A stretch of 64,000 nt of DNA from assembly GCA_019752015.1 (NCBI GenBank), contig JAIEMQ010000020.1, forward strand, positions 1 to 64,000. The letters are read 5' to 3'. Of the stretch, positions 15,542-24,268 are shown piece after piece. The position numbers and the translations under genes are program-made. The notes under the pieces were generated by a model. That model was not told the origin of the DNA. It did no database searches and saw only the letters and a program-made list of their open reading frames with translations. This DNA is from Cyanobacteriota bacterium. GTDB lineage: Bacteria; Acidobacteriota; Vicinamibacteria; Vicinamibacterales; UBA2999. Positions within the stretch are counted from its first letter, which is position 1. Each line of letters begins with the position of its first letter.

Positions 15542-17032
15542 CTATCGATCCGGCGGTGAGGTGTCCATCAGCCAGATCCGCCATTGGCCATCGCGGCGGC
15601 TGTGATACGCAATGCGGCGCCCGCCCGGCTCCCACGCGAATTCTTCCGCAGTCGGATCGTCGAGGATTCGCTCCATGCGCCCGCTCTCGACGTTCAGCAG
15701 CCATACTCCGTCGCGATACACCTGGAAGATGATATGACGCCCATCTGCAGAAACGGCCGGCGTTCGAACCGGTTTGCCGGGAACCGGAGAATCGAAATGC
15801 CTCGTCGTCGCCGCGCTCAACCGCGTGATGAACAACCGGTCTTCGTGGCTGTAGGCAATCTCATTGCCGTTTGGGAACCACGACGCGCCCCATGCCTGCC
15901 CATTGTGAAACGAGGTGAGACGCCGCAGGTTGCCCGACCCGACGTCGAGCATCCAGAGATTCCACACTTGTGAACGCGCGGGCTCGCCTTTGATGAAACT
16001 CAGGCGGCTGCCGTCCGGGGACCAGTTCGGCACGGCGGCATAACCATCGCCGCTGACACGGCGCCGATCGCTGCCGTCGCGTCTGGAAATGTAGACGCCG
16101 CGCCGGCCGTCGCGATCGGAATCAAATGCGAGCTGAGTTCCATCGGGAGACAGACGAGCGTGATAGTTCCTGGCGGTGTCCTGAAACAGCGGCGCCGCGG
16201 CCGAAGGGCGCCCGCGATCGTCGACCGTGATCGCGGCGATCTGTCCGCCTGCCAAGCGGCCCATGTGAAACACGATCGTGTTGCCGGCGCCGAAGGACGG
16301 CGAGAACGCACCCTGCGGCGCCTCGATCAGGAGCGGTTGCGTAACGAGATGGCCGGTCGTGAAAGCGGGCACAGCGGAGCGGCGCGATGGCGCCACGACT
16401 TCCGGTGTAACATTGCGCGGCTCAGGCTGCGCGGTCGATCGCGACCAGCGATAGCCCGCATACGCCGACGCCGCCAGGGCCAGCATTGTCGCCGCCATGA
16501 ACGCTCGCGCTCGCATCCGCGAGACCGGAGTGGGCGGCACGGCAGGTGCGCTCTCCTCGGGAGTCGTTTCCGCGATCAGACCAGCGAGATCGTCTTCAGC
16601 CGCGCCCGCCGTGTGACGCCGCACCAGTTGTTCAAGCAGTTCCTTTGGCTCCGACGGGAGATACCTTTGTAGTATCGCGATCAGGTCTCTGTAATCGCCG
16701 CTAGTGGAATTCCCGGAGGCGCGAAGTCGATCGGGAAGAGTGCGTAGGGCGGCGGGGACTTCATAGGTGGATTCCTGGCTCGGCAGCGGCAGCATGGTGT
16801 CGAGCAGCGAAGCCACCGCGGCGCGCGGGCTGACGGCCGACGCCGGCGCATCAATCACCACCGTTCCTGCGTCGGTAATCCACAAATCACCGGGAAATCC
16901 CGGCAGGGTCGTCGCGGTGCCGGCTTCGAGCTGCCGGCACACGTCGTAAACGATCGCAATGACTTCTGCAGTGGAGAGCCGCGTGCCGTTTCGAAGCGTC
17001 GTCGCAACGTTGAGCGCGCCAACCGGCTTCAT
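15542..17032 (-). CDS. Membrane-anchored TolB-like (PD40) propeller protein
   Basis: A 496-residue protein in three parts. Residues 1-165 form a cytosolic region (LSTAEVIAIVYDVCRQLEAG, GDLWITDAGTVVIDAP) faintly reminiscent of a degenerate protein-kinase-like adaptor. One membrane segment follows (about 172-195, AFMAATMLALAASAYAGYRW). The periplasmic part is a beta-propeller built of PD40/TolB repeats: ARLSPDGTQLAFDSDRDG, VPNWSPDGSRLSFIKG, ASWFPNGNEIAYSH and AVSADGRHIIFQV. Acidobacteriota have many such proteins, often kinase-linked. A sensing or scaffolding role is inferred. It lies 35 bases after the intradiol-like gene on the same strand. Confidence 0.8.
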   Translation of the reverse strand: MKPVGALNVATTLRNGTRLSTAEVIAIVYDVCRQLEAGTATTLPGFPGDLWITDAGTVVIDAPASAVSPRAAVASLLDTMLPLPSQESTYEVPAALRTLPDRLRASGNSTSGDYRDLIAILQRYLPSEPKELLEQLVRRHTAGAAEDDLAGLIAETTPEESAPAVPPTPVSRMRARAFMAATMLALAASAYAGYRWSRSTAQPEPRNVTPEVVAPSRRSAVPAFTTGHLVTQPLLIEAPQGAFSPSFGAGNTIVFHMGRLAGGQIAAITVDDRGRPSAAAPLFQDTARNYHARLSPDGTQLAFDSDRDGRRGVYISRRDGSDRRRVSGDGYAAVPNWSPDGSRLSFIKGEPARSQVWNLWMLDVGSGNLRRLTSFHNGQAWGASWFPNGNEIAYSHEDRLFITRLSAATTRHFDSPVPGKPVRTPAVSADGRHIIFQVYRDGVWLLNVESGRMERILDDPTAEEFAWEPGGRRIAYHSRRDGQWRIWLMDTSPPDR

Positions 17033-17067
17033 GCCGATTGCTGCTTCAAGACGCGTGCCTGCCGCGG

Positions 17068-17964
17068 TTAGATCGCCACTGACAGGGTCGCCGTGATGCC
17101 GCCGTTGACATCGCCGGTCGTCGTTGCGAGCTCCAGGGCGGAGCCGTCGCTGAACACGTTGTCGGATGCGAGGGTGATCTGCGCGGAGTTGCGGATACTC
17201 TGTTCGTATCCGGCGACCGCGTAAACCAGGTCGCTGGCGGCTTTCGGCAGCGCGATCTGCGAGGTCGCTGTCTTGTTACGCGAGTTGGTAGCTGCCGCGA
17301 GGTTTGAATACACCTCGAAATGGATGTGCGGCCATCGGCCGGCATAGCATCCCGGATAGATCGACTGAAAAGTCACGCGTCCATTCGCATCGGCTTCCTG
17401 AACACCACGCAGGTAATTCTGATTCGTGACGCCCTGCGTGTAGAGCGAGTAGCGCCCTTCGCGATCGCAGTGCCACAAATAGACCGCGGCGCCGGCGAGC
17501 GGCGCGCACGTCGACGCCGACACGATGTTCAGCACGATGTTCAGCGGCACGCCGCCGGCAACGCCGCTCATGCCCGCGAAGCTGGATCGGATATCCGATC
17601 GCACCACGCCAGTGGAGGTCAACACCGTCGGTCCGTTCGACCCATCCGCAGGATACGGCCCTTCGGTCTCCTGCGGAATGCGGCTGCAGCTGGCCGTGCT
17701 TGACGGCGGCGTAGTCGTGGTCCCCGTTGTGGTCGTCGTGGTCGTCGTGGTCGTGGTCGGGGTTGGTGACGTGGGCGAATCGCCGCAGCCAACGAGTTGC
17801 AGCGCGCCGAAGGCCGCGCCAAGCCGCGCCCCGAGCCGGAGCATGCCGCGCCGGTCGAGTGTCGCCTGCAAGTCGCGATGCAAGCCGCCGTGATCGTCGT
17901 GTTCGTCGTGATGTCCGTGGTGCTGGCCGGTCAATTTCATCTCCCTGAATGCTGTGACGTCCAT
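17068..17964 (-). CDS. Exported intradiol dioxygenase-like protein
   Basis: A 298-residue protein. The N-terminus is His/Asp-rich (GQHHGHHDEHDDHGG), then a twin-arginine-like export signal (DRRGMLRLGARLGAAFGALQLVGC) ends in a lipobox-like LVGC. A threonine-only linker (residues about 69-87) leads to the catalytic domain: RIPQETEGPYPAD, AAVYLWHCDREGRYSLY, and GCYAGRWPHIHFEVY, which supplies the Tyr and two His of the intradiol iron site. Known relatives cleave catechols; extracytoplasmic versions have unclear substrates. Start is uncertain (17964 or Met9 at 17940). It is probably tethered to the membrane, and whether by lipid or by TAT alone is not clear. Confidence 0.83.
   Translation of the reverse strand: MDVTAFREMKLTGQHHGHHDEHDDHGGLHRDLQATLDRRGMLRLGARLGAAFGALQLVGCGDSPTSPTPTTTTTTTTTTTGTTTTPPSSTASCSRIPQETEGPYPADGSNGPTVLTSTGVVRSDIRSSFAGMSGVAGGVPLNIVLNIVSASTCAPLAGAAVYLWHCDREGRYSLYTQGVTNQNYLRGVQEADANGRVTFQSIYPGCYAGRWPHIHFEVYSNLAAATNSRNKTATSQIALPKAASDLVYAVAGYEQSIRNSAQITLASDNVFSDGSALELATTTGDVNGGITATLSVAI
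17700..17760 (-). repeat. GTCGTG microsatellite encoding a poly-Thr linker
   Basis: Imperfect runs of GTCGTG/GTCGTC on the plus strand encode the threonine linker of the intradiol-like protein on the minus strand. Such tracts can change length by slippage in multiples of three, altering the linker without a frameshift. Confidence 0.6.
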
Positions 17965-18035
17965 TTCAGCAGAAAGATGTGGCAGAAGTATGAGACCCCG
18001 GCGACAAGCCCGTGCCTCGGGGATAATGAGCTGAC

Positions 18036-18833
18036 ATGGCGGCCGACGACAGGATCGACGCGCTCTTCCAGCTCCCGCTCGACGAGTTCACTTCCGCTCG
18101 CAACGCGCTGGCCAGGGAATCAGGCGACAACGCGGTCAAGAAACTCGAGAAGCCCAATCTTGCCGCATGGGCGGTCAATCAGCTCTACTGGCATCAGCGA
18201 AAGCTTTACGACGAGGTGATCAAGACGTCGACGCAGGTGCGCACGGCCTACAAGCAGATGCTTGCCGGCAAATCGGCGGACGTCAAAGCGGCCGAAGTGT
18301 TTCACGCCGAGGCGATGCGAAAGGCGAAGGACGCCATTCGCAAGATGCTCGAAGCCGCCGGCAACAACGCGTCCGATGCCGTCATGACGCCGATTACCGA
18401 AACGCTCGATGCGCTGCCGACGACCGATCGCGAGGGACGGTTGACGAAGCCGTTACGCCGCACCGGCTTCGAGGCGCTGCAGGGCGTGACGATTGCCGCC
18501 AGGCCCGCGCAACCGGCGAAGGCGCCGGCGCCGAAACCGCCTGCCGGTGAAAGCGACAGAGAAAAGAAAAAGCGCGAATCCGATCAACAAGAGCTCGCCA
18601 TGGCGAAGGAGCGCCTGCGATTTGCCGAAGCTGCCGAGCGCGAAGCGGAGGCGGCACTGGATCGCGCCAAACGCACGCTCGAGCGCGCGGAGCGCACCCG
18701 CGAGCGTGTTGAGAGCGAGCTCGAAGAAGCGGCCATCGCCGAAAAAGCCGCTCGCAAAGAGCTGTCGAACAGCGAGTCGGCGTGGGAGAAGGCGAAGGGC
18801 GAGCGCGATCGCCTTCGCAAGAAGATCGGCTAG
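18036..18833 (+). CDS. Coiled-coil protein of unknown function
   Basis: A 265-residue soluble protein. The N-terminal part has a conserved-looking helical segment (VKKLEKPNLAAWAVNQLYW, residues 34-52, then HQRKLYDEVI). Residues about 150-170 form a Pro/Ala linker. The last 95 residues are a highly charged coiled coil rich in Glu, Arg and Ala (AEREAEAALDRAKRTLERAE and so on). I recall similar unnamed proteins in Acidobacteriota but no function. It runs into the convergent acetamidase remnant, whose stop overlaps by four bases. Confidence 0.7.
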   Translation: MAADDRIDALFQLPLDEFTSARNALARESGDNAVKKLEKPNLAAWAVNQLYWHQRKLYDEVIKTSTQVRTAYKQMLAGKSADVKAAEVFHAEAMRKAKDAIRKMLEAAGNNASDAVMTPITETLDALPTTDREGRLTKPLRRTGFEALQGVTIAARPAQPAKAPAPKPPAGESDREKKKRESDQQELAMAKERLRFAEAAEREAEAALDRAKRTLERAERTRERVESELEEAAIAEKAARKELSNSESAWEKAKGERDRLRKKIG

Positions 18834-19485
18834 CGCTTCAGCCCGGCGAGCGTCGCCTTCCTGACCTTCGCCACCATCGTGAACCTCGGATCGACGACGT
18901 TCGCGACTCCCTGGTTCATGCCGGCATAGTCCATGTTGCCGCCGAACGCGCCGGGCGTGCTGGTCGCGATCGCCTCCTTGCGCGCGGGCGCGACGCCGAC
19001 GCAACGAGCATCGGGCGCAGCCGCAGCTCGAGGCCGCCGATGTCGTTGTTGTCGAGCCGCGCCACGTTTTTCGCCTTGTCGAGGATCCAGTTGGCGCGCG
19101 GCGCCTGGCGCTCGGTGCGGTTGAGGATCGATCGGGGTGTCACGGTGTAAGGAGCCAACGCGCCGCTGGAGTACGCGGTCGCGCGGTTGATCTCCATCTT
19201 CATGAACGTGACGACGAGCATGTCGCCCTGCTCGGCGCCTTCAACGAGGAACGGACCGGTCTGCGGATTCGGTCCTTGCGCGACCGATTTGCCGTTCCAG
19301 TCGGCGCCGGCCGCGTCGATCGTCCTGGTCATCACGCGATCGCCCGGCTTGATGCGCAGCGCCGGCGGATGCGCGAACGAGAACGTGTTGTAGAAACGTT
19401 CGGGTGTGAACGTGTGGACGGCCGGAGTCTGCGCGACGCCGGCCGTCGCGGCGAGAATTGTGGCGAGTGGTAAGAAGCGATTCAT
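18830..19485 (-). pseudogene. Acetamidase/formamidase-like remnant with frameshift
   Basis: A signal peptide (to VAQ) leads into the acetamidase/formamidase fold: LRIKPGDRVMTRTIDAAG, GPFLVEGAEQGDMLVV and RANWILDKAKNVARL. At RPMLVAS the frame breaks. Reading one base over restores PMLGCVGVAPARKEAI and FGGNMDYAGMNQGV, a core family motif, so a single G is missing in CTC(G)GTTGCG near 19010. After GVANVVDPRFTMVAKVRKA the restored frame stops at 18830, about 130 residues short of the family. The C-terminal metal-binding half is therefore lost and replaced by a foreign tail. This looks like a genuine dead gene. Confidence 0.8.
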
Positions 19486-19517
19486 GCGCCCTTTCAGGCG
19501 CGTCTAACGACTCGCCT

Positions 19518-21554
19518 CTACCGGGCCGGATTCTCCTTGCGAACGCCCGAGTACTCCAGCATCTGCTTCTGCAGATCCTGCGGATAGGAGATCGTCACGT
19601 CCGTGATCGATCCGTCCGCGCCGGTCACCGGCGTCAGCTTCGGCATCACGAAACCGGTGTACGACGGCAGGTTCAATTTATCGACACGCGCGACGATTTC
19701 GTCGCGCAGCTTCGGATCGAAGTGGATGCCGTAGGTGTCGAACAGCTTCGCGGCACCCGCAGCATCTCCCTCGGACTTGATGCGCTGCACTTCGGCGAGC
19801 AGCTTGCCCACGCCTGCGCGGAACGCCTTCGCATCGACCATTACCAGGTACGACTTGCCGTCGCGCGTGCGCGACTCGATCGCCCTGGTGTTGGCCATCA
19901 GCCAGCGGACGATCATCTGCCGGTTGCGCATGTGGTCTTCCTCGATCTGCGTGCCCTCGCGGACGCGCCGCAGCTGCACCAGCGCGTTGCGCGTGTAAGC
20001 CTCGTATTCGGCGCGCACGATGTTGTCGTGATCGGCGGCGGGGATCACGCCAATCTCGACCAGTTTGGGATCGGCGATGAAGTAGAGACCGACGAGATCG
20101 GCCCGGCCTTCTTCGAGAGCGGAGAAGTGCTCCTTGATGAGCGCCTGCGGGTTCGCCTTGCCGTCGGCCTGCTTGCCGGACGCGTGGCCGATCACTTCGT
20201 GCATGTCGGTAGTGAGCTCGCCGCTGAAGGTGCCGAACTTCTTCGAGCGTTCCGCCTCGGCATCGTCCCACGCAAATTCACTGCGCATGTTGGTCGGCGC
20301 CGACTTGTCGTACGCCTCATTGACATTCGAGAGCGCCACCGACTTGCTGCCGTACTTTTCGCGGATCGCCTGATCGTTCGGCAGGTTGATGCCGACCGGC
20401 GTCACTGGCCCTGAATCGCCGGTTTCAACGACCACGTCGATGGCGTTGGCGACAATGCCCTGGACGCTGGCCTTGCGGTACTTCGGGTCCCACGGCATGT
20501 GATCCTCGAACCACTGCGCGTTGTTGGCGAGCGTCTTGATGCGCTGGGTCTTCTCCTGGTTGACGTAGAAGACCAGGCCTTCCCAGCTCCCCTTGATGCC
20601 GCGCGGATCGAGGTAGACCTCGATGAAGCCGTTGATGGTGTCGACGGGCGACGCCTTGTCCTGCACCCACGCAATGTCGTACGCCTCGCGGTCGGCGACT
20701 TCGCCGGTGCGATAGAACCTGACCAGCGCATCGAGCGCCTTCGCCATCGGCGGTTCGGCAAACGGCTTCGCGGCCTCGAGGTGATGAATGATCTCGGCGA
20801 TCTGTTTTCCGTACTTGCCGTCGAGACGGTAGACCTCTTCAACGAGCTTGCCGTTCTGTTTCATGAGCCGCGAGTTGAGGCCGTACTTCTCCGTGAAGCC
20901 CTTGAGGTCGGCCATCGACACGCCGGAGTAGAGGTTGTTGGCGCTCGCCGACAGGATGTCCTTGCCGGGACCGGGCGTCTTGTTGGTGACGATCGGATCG
21001 ACGTTCGCGTCGAAGAACATCGGGCCGAGGCGGGCGAGCTTGTCGTCGATCGATTTTTCCGCGGTGTAATACTTCGCGCCGGCTTTCGCGGACGCGTAAA
21101 CGGCGTCCTTCAGTTGCGCCGGCGTCAGCTTCAACACGAACTTACGCGCCGTCAGGTTGTTGTAGGGGCCGTTGTTCAGCCAGAACAGTTTCGCGTAGCG
21201 CTGGATCTCGCCGAGCGACGCGGCATCGACGCCAGCTGGATAGGCGACGATCTGCTCGATCACCTCGCGCATTTCGAGCGCGTCCTTGTGCTTCTGATCG
21301 ATGAAGATGTCGCGGCCGGCGATCGCGGCCTGGTAGAGATGCCAGATCAACGTCTTCTGCTTCAGCGGCAGCGACGAAAAGCCGTCGGCATACAGCTGGA
21401 CGACGGCGGCGTCGTCGACGCGATCGAGCAGGTACTTGCGATCTGCAGGTGCCGGTGTGGCTGCAGCGCCGGGTGCCGGCTTGCTCGGCTCAGGGGACGA
21501 ACAGCCAATCAGCGTGACGCAAAGCAGCAGCGGTGCAAAGCGACGGTTAGACAT
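19518..21554 (-). CDS. Lipoprotein of the dipeptidyl-peptidase III family (M49-like)
   Basis: A 678-residue zinc metallopeptidase. Met 21554 gives a lipoprotein signal with LIGC (Cys18). The M49 zinc motif HEVIGH is at residues 452-457 (bacterial variant of HExxGH), followed by the second motif LEEGRADLVGLYFI with the third ligand Glu. Upstream elements such as NNGPYNNLTARKF and the C-terminal LMPKLTPV-like strand fit the family. DPP III enzymes release dipeptides from short peptides. The lipid anchor places this one on a membrane facing the periplasm. The divergent exported gene at 21652 shares the 97-base spacer. Confidence 0.9.
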   Translation of the reverse strand: MSNRRFAPLLLCVTLIGCSSPEPSKPAPGAAATPAPADRKYLLDRVDDAAVVQLYADGFSSLPLKQKTLIWHLYQAAIAGRDIFIDQKHKDALEMREVIEQIVAYPAGVDAASLGEIQRYAKLFWLNNGPYNNLTARKFVLKLTPAQLKDAVYASAKAGAKYYTAEKSIDDKLARLGPMFFDANVDPIVTNKTPGPGKDILSASANNLYSGVSMADLKGFTEKYGLNSRLMKQNGKLVEEVYRLDGKYGKQIAEIIHHLEAAKPFAEPPMAKALDALVRFYRTGEVADREAYDIAWVQDKASPVDTINGFIEVYLDPRGIKGSWEGLVFYVNQEKTQRIKTLANNAQWFEDHMPWDPKYRKASVQGIVANAIDVVVETGDSGPVTPVGINLPNDQAIREKYGSKSVALSNVNEAYDKSAPTNMRSEFAWDDAEAERSKKFGTFSGELTTDMHEVIGHASGKQADGKANPQALIKEHFSALEEGRADLVGLYFIADPKLVEIGVIPAADHDNIVRAEYEAYTRNALVQLRRVREGTQIEEDHMRNRQMIVRWLMANTRAIESRTRDGKSYLVMVDAKAFRAGVGKLLAEVQRIKSEGDAAGAAKLFDTYGIHFDPKLRDEIVARVDKLNLPSYTGFVMPKLTPVTGADGSITDVTISYPQDLQKQMLEYSGVRKENPAR

Positions 21555-21651
21555 AATCCTTAGTATAGTAGTCAGTTGCCAAGGGTCTGAGCCTGTCTCG
21601 CCGAAGCCCGAAGGGCGCAGGCGGACCCCGAACATTCTGAGAGGACATACC

Positions 21652-22350
21652 ATGCGTTTCGTTACCGGTTTTGCTGCAGCAATCGCTCTGACTCTGTGTA
21701 CCACCGCGCCGGCCTTTGCCCAGGACGCCGCGGTCGCGGTGAAAGACGGCGGCGTCTTCGCCAAGGGCTGGACGGGCAAGATCGACGCGCAAGAAGAGAA
21801 GGCCGGCCAGGTGTTGAACAACGCCCGCTTCGACGAGAAGGGCGGCACGTTCACGGTGCGAACCGGCCCGGCGACCACTTACTGGAACGCGGCGAACAAG
21901 GCCGCGGGCAACTACACCGTGTCGGCCACCTTCAACGAGCCCAAGTACATGAACCTGATGGATCATCCGCATCCATACGGCATCATGATCGCCGGCAACG
22001 ACCTCGGCTCCGACAAGCAAAGCTACATCTATTGCTCGGCCTACGGCAACGGCACCTTCATTGTGCGCGGCATGGGCCCGGCGCCGTTCCAGGTCAGCGC
22101 CCGCAAGCCCGAGCCGAACGCGGCAATCAACAAGGCCGCCGGCAAGGACCAGCCCGTCAAGCAGGACATTGCGGTGACGGTGAACGGCGACAAGATTGAG
22201 TGCGCGATCAACGGCACGGTCGTCGGCAGCTACAACAAGGCCGATGCGGTCGCCGCCGGCAAGCTGACGTCGACGGACGGCGTCTACGGCTTGCGCTTCG
22301 CGCACAACACCGAAGTCACGGTCACGAATTTCAAGATGACGAAGAAGTAA
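21652..22350 (+). CDS. Exported LamG/DUF1080-like beta-sandwich protein
   Basis: A 232-residue protein with a signal peptide (RFVTGFAAAIALTLCTTAPAFA, cut before QDAA). The mature part is a concanavalin-like sandwich: FDEKGGTFTVRTGPATTYW, GNYTVSATFNEPKY, PYGIMIAGNDLGSDKQSYIY, IAVTVNGDKIECAINGTVVG and YGLRFAHNTEVTVTNFKM. This matches the keto-disaccharide hydrolase/LamG-like group that binds or cleaves glycans, though no catalytic assignment is possible. GAGAGGACATACC precedes the start. Confidence 0.78.
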   Translation: MRFVTGFAAAIALTLCTTAPAFAQDAAVAVKDGGVFAKGWTGKIDAQEEKAGQVLNNARFDEKGGTFTVRTGPATTYWNAANKAAGNYTVSATFNEPKYMNLMDHPHPYGIMIAGNDLGSDKQSYIYCSAYGNGTFIVRGMGPAPFQVSARKPEPNAAINKAAGKDQPVKQDIAVTVNGDKIECAINGTVVGSYNKADAVAAGKLTSTDGVYGLRFAHNTEVTVTNFKMTKK

Positions 22351-22353
22351 TAC

Positions 22354-22422
22354 TTTGGGGCTTGGGACTTTGGGCTTGGGGCTTGAATTACCCAGGTCCC
22401 AAGTCCCAGGACCCAAGTCCCC
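22354..22422. repeat. Inverted pair of degenerate tandem units (CTTGGG/CCCAAG)
   Basis: The left arm (22354-22385) repeats GGGGCTTGGGACTTTGGGCTTGGGG-like units. The right arm (22391-22422) carries the complement (CCCAGGTCCCAAGTCCCAGGACCCAAGTCCCC-like, shown here only as a pattern). The arms can fold into a long imperfect hairpin downstream of the LamG-like gene and may act as its terminator. Confidence 0.7.
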
Positions 22423-22512
22423 TCCTAAAGTCCTTCAGCTCGCAGACTAATCAGCGAAATTCCCGTTATTTTTTGACGAAAACGCGGCATTGCCTTTGCT
22501 CTTTCAGGGGGC

Positions 22513-22812
22513 ATGAGGCCGCGCCTCTGGCTCGTGTTGTTCGTGCTGTTGCAGTTCGCCGACGGCGTACTGACCTATGCAGCGGTTGAGCGCTTCGGCG
22601 CCGCGGCCGAGGGCAATCCGATTCTCGCGACCTGGATCGTCATCACCGGCACCGCGCCGGCGCTGATCGGCGCCAAGCTGATCGCGTGCGCGTGCGGCGG
22701 CGTCCTATACGCCGCCGGTGTGCATCGCGTGCTGGCGGGCTTGTCGGCGCTGTACTTCTTCTTCGCCGTGATGCCGTGGCTGCAGATCTTCTCGCAGCTC
22801 GGTCTTTCCTGA
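22513..22812 (+). CDS. Small DUF5658-like membrane protein
   Basis: A 99-residue protein with three membrane segments: LWLVLFVLLQFADGVLTYAA, TAPALIGAKLIACACGGVLYAA and VLAGLSALYFFFAVMPWLQI. The conserved EGNPIL between helices 1 and 2 matches DUF5658. Function unknown. It stands alone and converges on the ferritin-like gene 10 bases downstream. Confidence 0.8.
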   Translation: MRPRLWLVLFVLLQFADGVLTYAAVERFGAAAEGNPILATWIVITGTAPALIGAKLIACACGGVLYAAGVHRVLAGLSALYFFFAVMPWLQIFSQLGLS

Positions 22813-22822
22813 TCCCCGATCC

Positions 22823-23311
22823 TTATTTCTTCAACTTCGAAACGTCGGGCACGTCGATCCCGAGCGCGGTCGCAAGATCGATCTGGTGTTCCTGTTCCTG
22901 GCGGAGGATTTCGCGGATCTCTTCCGAGATGGCGAACTCGCCGAGCGCATCCGCCTGCCGCACCCGTTCGCGATAGGCGCGCACGGTGTTGTTCTCGTTG
23001 TCGAGATCGGCGCGGAGCATTTCCTTGGCGTCCTTGGTGAGCTTCACGGGCATGGCGGTGGCGTTCGGCATACCGCCGAGGTAGTCGATCTGCTTCGCGA
23101 TGGCGATGGCGTGCGCGAGCTCTTCGCCGGCGTGCACTTCCAACTCTTTCGCGATGCTCTGGTACTCGGCGCCCTTGAGCGCCTGTGAGTAGACGACGTA
23201 CGCGAGGATCGCCTGATACTCGCGCGATAAATCTTCCTGCAGCCCCTTGATAAGGTCGTCGCGGGTCACAGCAGTGGTAGCCGATTCCTTGACCGGCACT
23301 CCAGACGGCAT
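22823..23311 (-). CDS. Ferritin-like domain protein (bacterioferritin-type)
   Basis: A 162-residue four-helix protein. Metal-ligand patterns: EDLSREYQAILAY (Glu on helix 1), ELEVHAGEELAHA (ExxH-type on helix 2), DLDNENNTVRAY (helix 3) and LRQEQEHQIDL (ExxH on helix 4). This is the carboxylate-bridged di-iron arrangement of bacterioferritin or Dps-like stress proteins. Met 23311 is used because CAGGAGG lies 9 bases upstream; Met 23341 would bury that site inside the gene. The ribosome site sits in a hairpin (see below). Confidence 0.87.
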   Translation of the reverse strand: MPSGVPVKESATTAVTRDDLIKGLQEDLSREYQAILAYVVYSQALKGAEYQSIAKELEVHAGEELAHAIAIAKQIDYLGGMPNATAMPVKLTKDAKEMLRADLDNENNTVRAYRERVRQADALGEFAISEEIREILRQEQEHQIDLATALGIDVPDVSKLKK

Positions 23312-23317
23312 GGCACC

Positions 23318-23336
23318 AGCCTCCTGACTGGAGGCT
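23318..23336 (-). promoter_or_regulatory. Hairpin enclosing the ribosome binding site of the ferritin-like gene
   Basis: AGCCTCC (23318-23324), loop TGACT, GGAGGCT (23330-23336). On the transcript, the arm nearer the start is the Shine-Dalgarno sequence of the ferritin-like gene, so the 7-bp stem could hide it. Control of translation by iron or temperature is possible, but inferred from the geometry alone. Confidence 0.45.
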
Positions 23337-23359
23337 AGCACAAGTTGACGCGCCCTCGT

Positions 23360-24256
23360 TTACCTCAGGTACTTGTTGAAGTGGGCGATGGTGCGCTCCC
23401 AGGCGAGCTTCGCCGAGGCGGCGTCATAACGGGGCGTCGTGTCGTTGTTGAAGCCGTGCTCCGCGTTTGGATAGATGTAGCCCTCGTGGCGCACGTTCGC
23501 GGCCTTCAGCGCCGCTTCGTACGCCGGCCAGCCGTCGACGAGCCGCTTGTCGTTGCCGCCGTGCTGCACGAGCATCGCGGCCTTGATGTTCTTCACGTCC
23601 TCGAGCGCGGGCGCGCCGCCGTAGAACGGCACGCCGGCCGCGAGCTCGGGGATGCGCGTCGCCAGGAAGTTGACGATGCCGCCGCCGTAGCAGAAGCCGA
23701 CCGCGCCGAGCTTGCCGGTGCTGTCGGGACGCGTGCGCGCGTAATTCGTCGCGGCAACGAAGTCTTCGCGCGTCTTGGCCTGATCGAGTTTCGGGAACAG
23801 CTCGCGCGCCTTGTCTTCACCCTCGGCGGGGTAGCCGCCAAGCGGCGTCAGCGCGTCGGGCGCCACGGCGAGGAAGTTGTCGACCGCGAGACGGCGGGCA
23901 ATATCTTCGATGTGCGGGTTCAATCCGCGGTTCTCGTGGATCACGAGAATCGTCGGCAGCTTGCCGGTCGCGTTCGCGGGCTTCGCCACGTACGCCTTGA
24001 TCTTGCCGTAGCCCTTCGGCGAATCGATCTCGACCCACTCGGTCCTGATCCGCTTGTCGTCCCTGGCGACCTGCTGCGCTTCGGCGAATTTCGGCGCGAG
24101 CATGTCGAGCGCGATTGCGGCGGTCATCGGCGCGACGACCACTTTCGAGGCGCGATCGAAGAAGCCGCGGCGATCGATGTCGCCGTGCACGTACTGATCG
24201 AAGATGTGCAAAAGCTCGGGACTGAAGTCTTTCGCCGTCAAACGTTCGCGTTCCAT
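23360..24256 (-). CDS. Dienelactone hydrolase family protein
   Basis: A 298-residue alpha/beta hydrolase. Residues 1-65 form a leader with a TAT-like DRRGFFDRASKVVVAPM segment, so export is likely although no clear cleavage site is seen. The catalytic domain has HENRG (Glu108), the cysteine nucleophile in GFCYGGG (Cys189), and NAEHGFNND carrying the histidine. This Cys-Asp-His arrangement is typical of carboxymethylenebutenolidase-type enzymes that open lactones or cleave similar esters. It lies 12 bases after the PQQ-type propeller gene and is probably cotranscribed with it. Confidence 0.9.
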   Translation of the reverse strand: MERERLTAKDFSPELLHIFDQYVHGDIDRRGFFDRASKVVVAPMTAAIALDMLAPKFAEAQQVARDDKRIRTEWVEIDSPKGYGKIKAYVAKPANATGKLPTILVIHENRGLNPHIEDIARRLAVDNFLAVAPDALTPLGGYPAEGEDKARELFPKLDQAKTREDFVAATNYARTRPDSTGKLGAVGFCYGGGIVNFLATRIPELAAGVPFYGGAPALEDVKNIKAAMLVQHGGNDKRLVDGWPAYEAALKAANVRHEGYIYPNAEHGFNNDTTPRYDAASAKLAWERTIAHFNKYLR

Positions 24257-24268
24257 GGTTCCTCCGGG

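Noticed and set aside
17700-17760. GTCGTG run as a CRISPR or regulatory array
   Set aside because: It is a coding microsatellite giving a threonine linker in an otherwise normal exported protein.
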